Shown piece after piece: positions 1 to 8,170 of a stretch of 64,000 nt of DNA. Position 1 is the first letter of the stretch. Every line of letters begins with the position of its first letter. Source of the stretch: Streptomyces sp. NBC_00273. GTDB lineage: Bacteria; Actinomycetota; Actinomycetes; Streptomycetales; Streptomycetaceae. A program made the position numbers and the translations under genes. A model generated the notes under the pieces. The model was not told the origin of the DNA. It saw only the letters and a program-made list of their open reading frames with translations, and made no database searches. The stretch lies in NCBI RefSeq assembly GCF_036178145.1, contig NZ_CP108067.1, positions 6,833,501-6,897,500 of the forward strand, given 5' to 3'.

Positions 1-851
1 GCCGGAGCGGCCGGGGCCGGGACGACCGGAGCGACGGGGGTGACCGGAGCCGGAGCGGCTACCGGGGCGGCGGCCTGGACCGGAGCCGGAGCGGCGACCG
101 GAGCGGCCGGGGCGACCGGAGCCGGGGCAGCGACCGGAGCGGCGGCCTCGACCGGAGCCGGGGCAGCGACCGGAGCGGCGGCCTCGACCGGAGCCGGGGC
201 GGCGGCCGGAGCGGCAGCGGCCGGGGCGGCACCGGCGACGCCGATGACGGCCAGACGGGCGCCGACCTCGGCGGTCTCGTCCTCGCCGACCAGGATCTCC
301 AGCAGCGTGCCGGAGACCGGCGCGGGGATCTCGGTGTCGACCTTGTCCGTGGAGACCTCGAGCAGCGGCTCGTCGGCCTCGACCGACTCGCCGACGGCCT
401 TCAGCCAGCGGGTGACGGTGCCCTCGGTGACGGACTCGCCCAGGGCGGGGAGCACGACATCAGTACCGGAGGCGGCCGGAGCGGCAGCGGGCGCCTCGGC
501 GACGGGGGCCGGGGCCGCGGGGGCCTCGGCGACCGGGGCCGGAGCGGCCGCGGGGGCCTCGGCAGCGGCGGCCGGCTCGGCGGCCGGAGCCGCGGCGGCA
601 GCCGGAGCGCCGGAGCCGTCGTCGATGACGGCCAGCTCGGCGCCGACCTCGACGGTCTCGTCCTCGGCGACCTTGATGGAGGCCAGGATGCCCGACACGG
701 GGGAGGGGATCTCGGTGTCGACCTTGTCGGTCGAGACCTCGAGCAGCGGCTCGTCGGCCTCGACGCGCTCGCCCTCGGCCTTCAGCCAGCGGGTGACAGT
801 GCCCTCGGTGACGCTCTCACCGAGCGCCGGAAGGGTTACGGAAACCGACAT
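1..851 (-). CDS. sucB: 2-oxoglutarate dehydrogenase E2 (dihydrolipoyl succinyltransferase), N-terminal part, cut by window edge
   Basis: The protein starts at ATG 851-849 and runs off the left edge, so about 283 residues are visible. Two complete lipoyl domains can be read, each with the lipoylation motif [11 protein letters not shown] (first lysine K43), joined by long Ala/Pro-rich hinges. The catalytic acyltransferase domain lies outside the window. The E2 core carries the succinyl (or acyl) group on lipoyl-lysine and passes it to CoA in the TCA cycle. The lpd gene 54 bp upstream encodes the E3 that reoxidises the lipoyl arm, which supports the call. The two lipoyl domains are very similar even in DNA, suggesting recent duplication or gene conversion. 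Without the catalytic domain, a pyruvate or branched-chain E2 cannot be strictly excluded. Confidence 0.88.
   Translation of the reverse strand, partial: MSVSVTLPALGESVTEGTVTRWLKAEGERVEADEPLLEVSTDKVDTEIPSPVSGILASIKVAEDETVEVGAELAVIDDGSGAPAAAAAPAAEPAAAAEAPAAAPAPVAEAPAAPAPVAEAPAAAPAASGTDVVLPALGESVTEGTVTRWLKAVGESVEADEPLLEVSTDKVDTEIPAPVSGTLLEILVGEDETAEVGARLAVIGVAGAAPAAAAPAAAPAPVEAAAPVAAPAPVEAAAPVAAPAPVAPAAPVAAPAPVQAAAPVAAPAPVTPVAPVVPAPAAP
115..186. repeat. 36-bp tandem repeat in the sucB hinge
   Basis: Two identical 36-bp units (115-150 and 151-186) lie in the region encoding the Ala/Pro hinge after the second lipoyl domain, with degenerate further copies on both sides. The unit is a multiple of three, so copy-number change only lengthens or shortens the flexible linker. 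Confidence 0.8.
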
Positions 852-905
852 GGTTTCAGTTGCTCCTAACGAAAGTGCGGAAGTGGTCGTCGCGCCCGTG
901 ACGAA

Positions 906-2294
906 TTAGTCGTGGGAGTGAAGCGGCTTGCCGGCCAGGGCCAGGTGGGCCTCGCCCATCGCTTCGTTCTGGGTCGGGTGCGCGTGGATGAGCTGCGCGA
1001 CCTCGGCCGGCAGGGCTTCCCAGTTGTAGATCAGCTGGGCCTCGCCGACCTGCTCGCCCATCCGGTCACCGACCATGTGGACGCCGACCACGGCACCGTC
1101 CTTGACCTGGACGAGCTTGATCTCGCCCGCGGTCTTGAGGATCTTGCTCTTGCCGTTGCCCGCCAGGTTGTACTTCAGGGCCACGACCTTGTCCGCGCCG
1201 TAGATCTCCTTGGCCTTGGCCTCGGTGATGCCGACGGAAGCGACCTCGGGGTGGCAGTAGGTGACGCGCGGGACACCGTCGTAGTCGATCGGGACGGCCT
1301 TGAGACCGGCCAGACGCTCTGCGACCAGGATGCCCTCGGCGAAGCCGACGTGCGCGAGCTGGAGGGTGGGGACGAGGTCACCGACGGCCGAGATGGTCGG
1401 CACGTTGGTCTGCATGTACTCGTCGACCAGGACGTAGCCGCGGTCCATCGCGACGCCCTGCTCCTCGTAGCCCAGACCCTGCGAGACGGGGCCGCGACCC
1501 ACCGCGACCAGCAGCACCTCGGCCTCGAAGGTCTTGCCGTCGACCAGCGTCACGCGGACGCCGTTCTCCGTGTACTCGGCCTTGTCGAAGAAGGTGCCCA
1601 GGTTGAACTTGATGCCGCGCTTGCGGAACGCGCGCTCCAGCAGCTTCGAGCTGTTCTCGTCCTCGACAGGCACGAGGTGCTTGAGGCCCTCGATGACGGT
1701 GATGTCGGAACCGAAGGACTTCCACGCCGAGGCGAACTCGACGCCGATGACGCCGCCGCCCAGGACGATCGCCGACTCGGGGACGCGGTCCAGGACCAGC
1801 GCGTGGTCCGAGGAGATGATGCGGTTGCCGTCGATGTTCAGGCCCGGCAGCGACTTCGGCACGGAGCCGGTCGCCAGCAGGATGTGGCGGCCCTGGATGC
1901 GCTGGCCGTTCACGTCGACGGAAGTCGGGGAGGAGAGGCGGCCCTCTCCCTCGATGTAGGTCACCTTGCGGGAGGCGACCAGGCCCTGCAGACCCTTGTA
2001 CAGGCCCGAGATGACCTCGTCCTTGTACTTGTGGACACCCGCGATGTCGATTCCCTCGAAGGAGGTCTTGACACCGAACTGGGCGGCTTCACGAGCCTGG
2101 TCCGCGATCTCGCCCGCGTGCAGCAGAGCCTTCGTGGGGATGCAGCCGTTGTGCAGGCAGGTGCCGCCGAGCTTGTTCTTCTCGATCAGGGCAACGTCCA
2201 GACCCAGCTGGGATGCGCGCAGCGCCGCGGCGTAACCGCCACTGCCACCGCCGAGGATCACTAGGTCGAAAACGGTGCTGGCGTCGTTCGCCAC
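906..2294 (-). CDS. lpdA: dihydrolipoyl dehydrogenase (E3)
   Basis: This 462-residue flavoprotein oxidises dihydrolipoamide of 2-oxo-acid dehydrogenase complexes with NAD+. The N-terminal FAD motif GGGSGGY (residues 15-21) is followed by the redox disulfide GGTCLHNGC (C46 and C51). A second dinucleotide motif GGGVIG and the C-terminal active-site stretch HAHPTQNE (general-base His about 439, Glu about 444) are present. The start chosen is GTG 2294-2292, because a strong GGAGGA lies six bases upstream; an in-frame ATG further upstream has no such site. It is followed after 54 bp by sucB, so the two are probably co-transcribed. Length is normal for the family. Confidence 0.95.
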   Translation of the reverse strand: MANDASTVFDLVILGGGSGGYAAALRASQLGLDVALIEKNKLGGTCLHNGCIPTKALLHAGEIADQAREAAQFGVKTSFEGIDIAGVHKYKDEVISGLYKGLQGLVASRKVTYIEGEGRLSSPTSVDVNGQRIQGRHILLATGSVPKSLPGLNIDGNRIISSDHALVLDRVPESAIVLGGGVIGVEFASAWKSFGSDITVIEGLKHLVPVEDENSSKLLERAFRKRGIKFNLGTFFDKAEYTENGVRVTLVDGKTFEAEVLLVAVGRGPVSQGLGYEEQGVAMDRGYVLVDEYMQTNVPTISAVGDLVPTLQLAHVGFAEGILVAERLAGLKAVPIDYDGVPRVTYCHPEVASVGITEAKAKEIYGADKVVALKYNLAGNGKSKILKTAGEIKLVQVKDGAVVGVHMVGDRMGEQVGEAQLIYNWEALPAEVAQLIHAHPTQNEAMGEAHLALAGKPLHSHD

Positions 2295-2496
2295 GTCACG
2301 TCCTCCATGCATGTGCGCCGGGCACCGGTCCTCTGTGACCGGGCGGCGGCTGGTATACGGCCGCTTGTTTCTTCGGCCCTGTGGTGGGGGCCCTGTCCTG
2401 CCGAGAACCCATCTTCGCATTTGTCGGGGGCACGCGGGACGCCGGGCCCACGATGTGATCGGGCGATCTGCCCGGACCGGGGGTTACCGCTGCGTA

Positions 2497-2520
2497 GATA
2501 CCTACCGAGATACCTACCGA
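2497..2520. repeat. Perfect 12-bp tandem repeat in the lpdA upstream region
   Basis: GATACCTACCGA occurs twice with no gap (2497-2508 and 2509-2520), between the pepA terminator and lpdA, roughly 200 bp before the lpdA start. Read in the lpdA direction each unit contains TAGGTA, which resembles a Streptomyces -10 element, so the repeat may be a promoter or regulator site. Function is inferred only. Confidence 0.5.
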
Positions 2521-2545
2521 TTCCTTCAGGTTTCGTCGTGAGACG

Positions 2546-2582
2546 GACGCACCCCGGGCCCTGACCCGGCCCGGGGTGCGTC
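2546..2582 (-). terminator. Intrinsic terminator after pepA
   Basis: Perfect 15-bp stem (2546-2560 with 2568-2582), 7-base loop. It lies 22 bases past the pepA stop on the minus strand. Confidence 0.85.
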
Positions 2583-2603
2583 ACGTCACATCGAACGGGG
2601 TGC

Positions 2604-4142
2604 TCAGCCGAGGTCGCCCGTGGCCGTGCGCTCGGCCAGACGCACCAGGGTGCGGACGGCGGAGCCGGTGCCGCCCTTGGGGGTGTAACCGTGCGGCGCG
2701 CCCTCGTGGAAGGCCGGGCCGGCGATGTCGAGGTGGGCCCAGGTGATGCCCTCGCCGACGAACTCCTGCAGGAAGAGGCCGGCCACCAGGCCGCCGCCCA
2801 TGCGGACACCCATGTTCGCGATGTCGGCGGTGGGGGAGTCCATGGTCTTGCGCAGCTCGGCGGGGAGCGGCATCGGCCAGGAGGACTCGCCGACCTCCTC
2901 GGCGATCTCGTGGATCGACGTGCGGAAGGCGTCGTCGTTGGCCATGATCCCGAAGGTGCGGTCGCCGAGGGCGAGCACCATCGCACCGGTCAGGGTGGCG
3001 ACGTCGACGATCGCGTCCGGGTCGTCCTCGGAGGCCTTGGTCAGCGCGTCACCGAGGACCAGGCGGCCCTCGGCGTCCGTGTTGAGGACCTCGACGGTCT
3101 TGCCGCTGTACATGCGCAGCACGTCGCCGGGCTTGGTCGCGGAGCCGGACGGCATGTTCTCGGCGAGCGCGAGCCAGCCGGTGACGTTGACCTTCAGGCC
3201 CAGCTTCGCGGCCGCGACGACGGAGGCGAAGACGGCGGCGGCGCCGGCCATGTCGCACTTCATCGTCTCGTTGTGACCGGCCGGCTTCAGGGAGATGCCG
3301 CCCGAGTCGTAGGTGATGCCCTTGCCGACGAAGGCCAGGGTCTTCTCCGCCTTCGGGTGCGTGTAGGTGAGCTTCACCAGGCGCGGCAGGTTCTCGGAAC
3401 CCTTGCCGACGCCCATGATGCCGCCGAAGCCGCCCTTGATCAGGGCCTTCTCGTCCAGGACCTGGACCTTGATGCCGTTCTCCTTCGCGGCCGCGGAGGC
3501 GATCGCGGCGAAGGACTCGGGAGTCAGGTCGTTCGGCGGGGTGTTCACCAGGTCACGGGCGACGTTGACCTCGGTCGCGACGACCGCGGCGCGCTCGACG
3601 GCGGCCTTGTGCTCCTTGTCGCGGGGCTTGGCGCCCAGCAGGGCCACCTCGGCGAGCGGCTGCTTCGGGCCGGTGCCCTTGGCCTCCTTGCGGACCTTGT
3701 TCTCGCCGCCCTGGTAGGCGGTGAAGGCGTACGCGCCCAGCAGGGCGCCTTCGGCGACGGCGGTGACGGCCGAGGCGTCCTCCAGGGGGAGGGCGAAGGC
3801 GGCCTTCTTGTTGCCGTGCAGCGCGCGGGCGGCGGCGCCGGCGGCGCGGCGCAGCACCTCCTCGTCGAACGACTCGCCCTTCTCCGGGACGGAGCCGAGC
3901 CCCACTGCCAGCACGACCGGGACCTTGAGGCCCGCCGGGGCCGGCAGCTTGGTGATCTCGCCTTCGGCGCCCGAGGCGCCCAGCGCGTCGAGGACGCCGG
4001 CGAGCTTACCGTCGTACGCCTTGTCCACGGCCTCGGCGCCCGCGGCGACGATCGGTCCCTTGGGGCCCTTCGCCACGCCGACCACGAGGGCGTCGGCGCG
4101 GAGCGTCGCCGCGCCGGCAGTGCTGAGAGTCAGAGCAGTCAC
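2604..4142 (-). CDS. pepA: leucyl aminopeptidase (M17 family)
   Basis: A 512-residue cytosolic M17 metallo-aminopeptidase that releases N-terminal residues from peptides. The family signature NTDAEGRL is at residues 354-361. The metal- and substrate-binding lysine and aspartate stretches (VGKGITYDSGG, KCDMAGAA) are also present, so the protein should be active with two divalent metals. The N-terminal domain is the usual M17 regulatory fold. The start taken is GTG 4142-4140 (VTALTLSTAG), with a GGAAGCGAGA-like site upstream; longer in-frame starts give an atypical basic extension. It is transcribed alone between a divergent gene and its own terminator. Confidence 0.93.
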   Translation of the reverse strand: MTALTLSTAGAATLRADALVVGVAKGPKGPIVAAGAEAVDKAYDGKLAGVLDALGASGAEGEITKLPAPAGLKVPVVLAVGLGSVPEKGESFDEEVLRRAAGAAARALHGNKKAAFALPLEDASAVTAVAEGALLGAYAFTAYQGGENKVRKEAKGTGPKQPLAEVALLGAKPRDKEHKAAVERAAVVATEVNVARDLVNTPPNDLTPESFAAIASAAAKENGIKVQVLDEKALIKGGFGGIMGVGKGSENLPRLVKLTYTHPKAEKTLAFVGKGITYDSGGISLKPAGHNETMKCDMAGAAAVFASVVAAAKLGLKVNVTGWLALAENMPSGSATKPGDVLRMYSGKTVEVLNTDAEGRLVLGDALTKASEDDPDAIVDVATLTGAMVLALGDRTFGIMANDDAFRTSIHEIAEEVGESSWPMPLPAELRKTMDSPTADIANMGVRMGGGLVAGLFLQEFVGEGITWAHLDIAGPAFHEGAPHGYTPKGGTGSAVRTLVRLAERTATGDLG

Positions 4143-4486
4143 GGTGGTGAAGTCTCGCTTCCGTTGTGTGTGTGGGCCGAGTGGGTGGACGGCCATCCGT
4201 AGCGATCGTATTCGGGCCCGACGGCCGCCAGAAATGAGCCTACGCGTACGCGCTCGTCCGTACGTCACTCGAAGGTTTGGCAAGTTGTTCGATCAAGCGG
4301 CCATCAGGTTCACCCATCTGTGGACTCTGCTCCAGGTTTGCCCCGTAGACCTGACGAGGTCCGAAAGACTCGGTCCACTCTCGCAAGGGGACGCGGGGTT
4401 CCTTTGCATGATTTCCACAGAGCCTCCCAGGCCCGGCTGTCCGCCAAGGGCCGGTCGAGGGATGCCTGCGGGGGGAAAGGCCGAAT
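4143..4486. other. Divergent intergenic region, pepA / polysaccharide cluster
   Basis: 344 bp without a gene. It must hold the promoters of pepA (leftward) and of the deacetylase-like gene (rightward). I see no convincing -35/-10 pair, hairpin or repeat. The right end carries the GGGGGAAAGG ribosome site at 4471-4480. Confidence 0.6.
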
Positions 4487-6514
4487 ATGGTCAACAAGAA
4501 TCGGATGAACAGGGTCGCCGCCATGATGGCGGCAGCCGCCCTGGTGTCCGTAGCAGTACCCGCCTCGACCGCCCAGGCGGCCGTGACGCCGCGCATCGAC
4601 CTGAAGGTGCTGGTCGTCGACGACGGCGGCAGCTCGGTCGAGGCGATCACCGCGGAACTCCGCGACACGGGGGTGCCCTACACCCGCGTCCAGCTGGGCA
4701 GCAGCGGCCGCCCGGTCATCAACGCGGGCTTCCTCAGCGACACGGTGGACGGCCGCCCGCGCGCCAAGTACCAGGGTGTCGTGCTGCCGAACGAGAACCC
4801 GTTCGGCGAGGGCTCGGCCGAGATGGCCGCCCTCACCGCCTACGAGACGACGTACGGCATCCGCCAGGTTGACGCCTACACCTGGGCCCACCCGGGCGTC
4901 GGGCTGGAATACACCGACAACGGCGGCTACAGCGGCCAGCTCGACGGCACCCAGGCCGCCGTCACCACGGCCGGGAAGGCCGGCCCCTTCGCCTACCTCG
5001 GCGGCCAGGTCACCTTCGAGGACAACTCGGCCCTGGTCCCCGAGAGCTTCGGCTTCATGGGCAAGCCGCGCCCCGGCTACACCAGCTACGTCGACGCGCC
5101 CGTCGGCTCCGGTCGGGCCTCGCTCGTCGGCGAGTACGCGCACGACGGCCGCAGCGAACTGGTCGTCACCTTCGGCTACAACCAGTACCAGCAGCAGTTC
5201 CGGCTGCTCGCCCGCGGCATCGTCGACTGGCTGACCCAGGGGGTGCACCTCGGCCAGAGCCGCAGCTACTTCGCGGTCCACGTCGACGACGTCTTCGCCC
5301 CCGACGCCCGCTGGAACAAGGAGCTGAACTGCACGCCGGGCGACTACGCCTGTGCGGGCGGCGAGGGCAAGGAGAGCACGATCCGGATGAGCGCCGCCGA
5401 CGCCGTGTACGCGGCGCAGTGGCAGACGTCCAAGAACTTCAAGCTGGACATGCTCTTCAACGGCGGCGCCGGCGAGGAGTGGAAGGCCGCGAACGGCGGC
5501 GTCGACGCGATGACCGCCCAGCTCGTCGCCGACCGCGCCAAGTACCGCTGGATGAACCACACCTACACCCACCCGTTCCTCGGCTGCGTCCAGAACACCG
5601 CAGTCACCCCGTGGACCTGTACGAAGAACGCCGCCGGCGCGATCCAGTACATGAGCCGCGCCGAGATCTCCGCCCAGATCCGCGACAACAACAACTGGGC
5701 CGCCGCCAAGGGCATCACCACCGACCGGACCGAACTGGTCACCGGTGAGCACTCCGGCCTCAAGACCGCACCGCAGCAGCCCGTGGACAACCCCAACCTG
5801 GCCGGCGCCCTCGCCGACAACGGGGTCAAGTGGGCCGGCAGCGACAACTCCCGCGAACCGGCGCAGCGAGCGGTCGGCGCGGCCCTCACCGTCCCCCGGC
5901 ACCCGATGAACGTGTACTACAACACGGGCACCAACGCCGAGATGGCCGACGAGTACAACTGGATCTACACCAGCCGCGCCCACGGCGGAAGCGGCGTCTG
6001 CGAGGACAACCCGGCGACCTCCACCTGCCTGCCGGCCCCGCTGAACGTCAACACCGGCTACCTCGACACCATCGTCCCGGCCGAGGCCCGCACCGCCCTG
6101 CGGCACGTCCTGGCCAACGACCCGCGGCCGCACTACGTCCACCAGTCCAACCTCGCCGAGGACCGGACCCTCTACCCCGTGCTCAACCAGGTCCTCGACA
6201 CCTACCGGACCCTGTACGCCCCCAGCGCGCCGATCGTCAACCAGAGCATGAAGGACACCGGCGTCGAGTTCCAGCGCCGCACCGCCTGGGACAAGGCCCT
6301 CGCGGACGGCAAGGTCACCGCCTACCGCATCGGCAAGGACGTCACCATCAAGGCGCCCTCCGGGGTCGTCGCCCCGGTGACCGCACCCACCGGCACCAAG
6401 AAGCAGCTGGTGCTCGGCACCGCCGACTTCGGTACCGCCTACGCCGGTACCCGCTCCGCCTGGACCGGTCCGGAGACGCTCCAGAGCGCCGTCACGCTCA
6501 AGCTGCCCAGCTGA
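4487..6514 (+). CDS. secreted polysaccharide deacetylase-like protein (Agd3/CE18-like)
   Basis: 675 residues, beginning with a clear Sec signal peptide that probably ends after AQA (residues 29-31), so the protein acts outside the membrane. The central region carries a deacetylase-type metal site: HVDD at 265-268, resembling the catalytic-base/metal aspartate motif, and HTYTH at 358-362, resembling the H-x3-H motif. A later TGEHSG and a C-terminal beta-rich part complete it. The N-terminal part (about 40-250) could be a carbohydrate-binding domain as in fungal Agd3 (CBM87 plus CE18). The call rests on this motif layout and on neighbours encoding a GT4, GH135 and GH114, the same set that surrounds agd3 in Aspergillus. 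Predicted role: partial N-deacetylation of exported GalNAc-containing polymer. Start is ATG 4487 with GGGGGAAAGG seven bases upstream. Confidence 0.7.
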   Translation: MVNKNRMNRVAAMMAAAALVSVAVPASTAQAAVTPRIDLKVLVVDDGGSSVEAITAELRDTGVPYTRVQLGSSGRPVINAGFLSDTVDGRPRAKYQGVVLPNENPFGEGSAEMAALTAYETTYGIRQVDAYTWAHPGVGLEYTDNGGYSGQLDGTQAAVTTAGKAGPFAYLGGQVTFEDNSALVPESFGFMGKPRPGYTSYVDAPVGSGRASLVGEYAHDGRSELVVTFGYNQYQQQFRLLARGIVDWLTQGVHLGQSRSYFAVHVDDVFAPDARWNKELNCTPGDYACAGGEGKESTIRMSAADAVYAAQWQTSKNFKLDMLFNGGAGEEWKAANGGVDAMTAQLVADRAKYRWMNHTYTHPFLGCVQNTAVTPWTCTKNAAGAIQYMSRAEISAQIRDNNNWAAAKGITTDRTELVTGEHSGLKTAPQQPVDNPNLAGALADNGVKWAGSDNSREPAQRAVGAALTVPRHPMNVYYNTGTNAEMADEYNWIYTSRAHGGSGVCEDNPATSTCLPAPLNVNTGYLDTIVPAEARTALRHVLANDPRPHYVHQSNLAEDRTLYPVLNQVLDTYRTLYAPSAPIVNQSMKDTGVEFQRRTAWDKALADGKVTAYRIGKDVTIKAPSGVVAPVTAPTGTKKQLVLGTADFGTAYAGTRSAWTGPETLQSAVTLKLPS

Positions 6515-6556
6515 CCGTCGCGCAAGCCGTCACGAGCACCACGAGTACCACCTAGC

Positions 6557-6594
6557 GCCGGCGCTCCGCGAACCCACGGGCGCCGGCCCCTTTT
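6557..6594 (+). terminator. Possible weak terminator between the deacetylase-like gene and the GT4 gene
   Basis: An 8-bp GC stem (6557-6564 with 6580-6587) with a long 15-base loop and a T4 run at 6591-6594. The loop is long, so it may only attenuate transcription into the next gene. Confidence 0.35.
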
Positions 6595-6616
6595 CCGTCC
6601 TGGGGGGACACACCGC

Positions 6617-8170
6617 ATGAGTCATGGGCGTCACGTCACCATGCTCACCGAAGGCACCTATCCGCACGTCCACGGGGGCGTCAGCACCTGGTGCGACCAA
6701 CTGGTGCGAGGCATGCCGGAGGTCGACTTCAACGTCATAGCCCTGACCGGCTCCGGACGAGAGCCGGTCACCTGGGAACTGCCCCGCAACGTCTACCGGC
6801 ACACCGCCTTCCCGCTCTGGGGGCCGCTCCCGTCGCGCGTCCGCCGGTCGGCCCTGCGCGGCAGGGCCCACCGCCGCTTCACCGAGGTCTACGAGAGCTT
6901 CCTGCTCTCCCTGCTCGACCCCGAGCCCGATCCCACCCGGCACAGCTTCTCCGAGGCCCTGCGCGAACTGGCCGTCCTCGCCCGGGCCGGAAAGCTCGCA
7001 CCGGCCCTGCGCTCCGAATCGGTCCTGCGGCTGCTGATGACCGTATGGACCCGGTCCGGGCTCGTCACCGCCGAGGCCCAGCCCACCATCCACGACGCGC
7101 TCACTGCCACCGACCTGCTGGAACACGCGCTGCGCCCGCTCGGCGTCCGGATCCCGCCCGACAGCGTCGCGCACGCCGTCAGCAGCGGCCTCGCCACCCT
7201 CCCGGCCCTCGCCGCCAAGTACCTCGACGGGGTCCCCTTCCTGCTCACCGAGCACGGCATCTACCTGCGCGAGCGCTACCTCGGCTACCGCAGCGCCGCC
7301 CAGCGCTGGCCCGTCAAGGCCCTCATGCTCGGCTTTTACCGCGAGCTCAACACCGAGGGCTACCGGCAGGCCGACCTGATCACCCCGTGCAACCAGTACA
7401 ACCGCCGCTGGGAGGAGCGCGGGGGCGCGGAGTCCGACCGCATCCGCACCGTCTACAACGGCGTCGACCCGCACGCCTTCCCCGATGCCGGCCCCGAACC
7501 CGACGTGCCCACCCTCAGTTGGTGCGGCCGCATCGACCCGATCAAGGACCTCGAAACCCTCATCCGGGCCTACGCCTTCATGCGCGAGGAGCTCCCCGCC
7601 CTGCGGCTGCGCCTCTTCGGGCCCGTCCCGGCCGGCTGCGAGGAGTACAAGCTCCGCCTGGAGAAGCTCGCCGCCGAACTCGGCGTGACCGACGGGATCA
7701 CCTACGAGGGCCGCATCGAGCAGGTGGCCCGGGCCTACGCGGCCGGCAGCGTCGTCATGCTCTCCTCCATCAGCGAGGGCTTCCCCTTCAGCATCATCGA
7801 GGCCATGTCCTGCGGCCGCACCACCGTCTCCACCGACGTCGGCGGGGTCCGCGAGGCCGTCGGCGACACCGGCCTCGTCGTACCGCCGCGCGAGCCCGAG
7901 ACCATGGCCCGCGCCACCCTCGCCCTGCTCCGCGACGACGAACGCCGGGCCGAACTCGGCCGGCTGTCCCGCGAGCGGGTCGTCGAGAAGTTCACCCTCC
8001 ACCAGTCCGTGGACGGCTTCCGGCACATCTACCGCGAACTCGCCGGCCAGCCCGTCCTGCCCGTGCACGCGGGCGACGCGTGGACCCAGCGGCTCGCCGA
8101 TCCCTGGTACCGCGAACTCGCCGCCATGGGGCATCCCCAGAAGGACTCCGGGGAAGGGGGCCCGTGGTGA
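6617..8170 (+). CDS. GT4-family glycosyltransferase, PelF-like
   Basis: A 517-residue soluble GT-B glycosyltransferase. The N-terminus reads LTEGTYPHVHGGVSTWC, the start typical of PelF-type enzymes, and the C-terminal nucleotide-sugar site has the E-x7-E motif (E387, E395). PelF in Pel-producing bacteria uses UDP-GalNAc/GlcNAc to build the cationic Pel polymer, and Gt4c does so for fungal galactosaminogalactan, so it is the likely polymerase of this cluster. No signal peptide or membrane span is present; the polymer must be exported by a partner, most likely the next gene, whose GTG start overlaps this stop codon. Start ATG 6617 follows a GGGGGGACA site. Confidence 0.85.
   Translation: MSHGRHVTMLTEGTYPHVHGGVSTWCDQLVRGMPEVDFNVIALTGSGREPVTWELPRNVYRHTAFPLWGPLPSRVRRSALRGRAHRRFTEVYESFLLSLLDPEPDPTRHSFSEALRELAVLARAGKLAPALRSESVLRLLMTVWTRSGLVTAEAQPTIHDALTATDLLEHALRPLGVRIPPDSVAHAVSSGLATLPALAAKYLDGVPFLLTEHGIYLRERYLGYRSAAQRWPVKALMLGFYRELNTEGYRQADLITPCNQYNRRWEERGGAESDRIRTVYNGVDPHAFPDAGPEPDVPTLSWCGRIDPIKDLETLIRAYAFMREELPALRLRLFGPVPAGCEEYKLRLEKLAAELGVTDGITYEGRIEQVARAYAAGSVVMLSSISEGFPFSIIEAMSCGRTTVSTDVGGVREAVGDTGLVVPPREPETMARATLALLRDDERRAELGRLSRERVVEKFTLHQSVDGFRHIYRELAGQPVLPVHAGDAWTQRLADPWYRELAAMGHPQKDSGEGGPW

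Noticed and set aside
1..240. CRISPR-like repeats at the left edge
   Set aside because: The repeats are contiguous, a multiple of three and coding for an Ala/Pro hinge of sucB; no spacers.
912..2264. Long open frames opposite lpdA, pepA, the RND permease and the oxidase genes
   Set aside because: They arise from the very high third-position GC of the true gene on the other strand and give Arg-, Gly- or Ala-rich translations with no domain.
6691..8163. Long upstream in-frame extension of the membrane protein gene
   Set aside because: It overlaps the clear GT4 gene and its translation is Arg/Pro-rich out-of-frame sequence; the real start is at the GTGA overlap near 8167.
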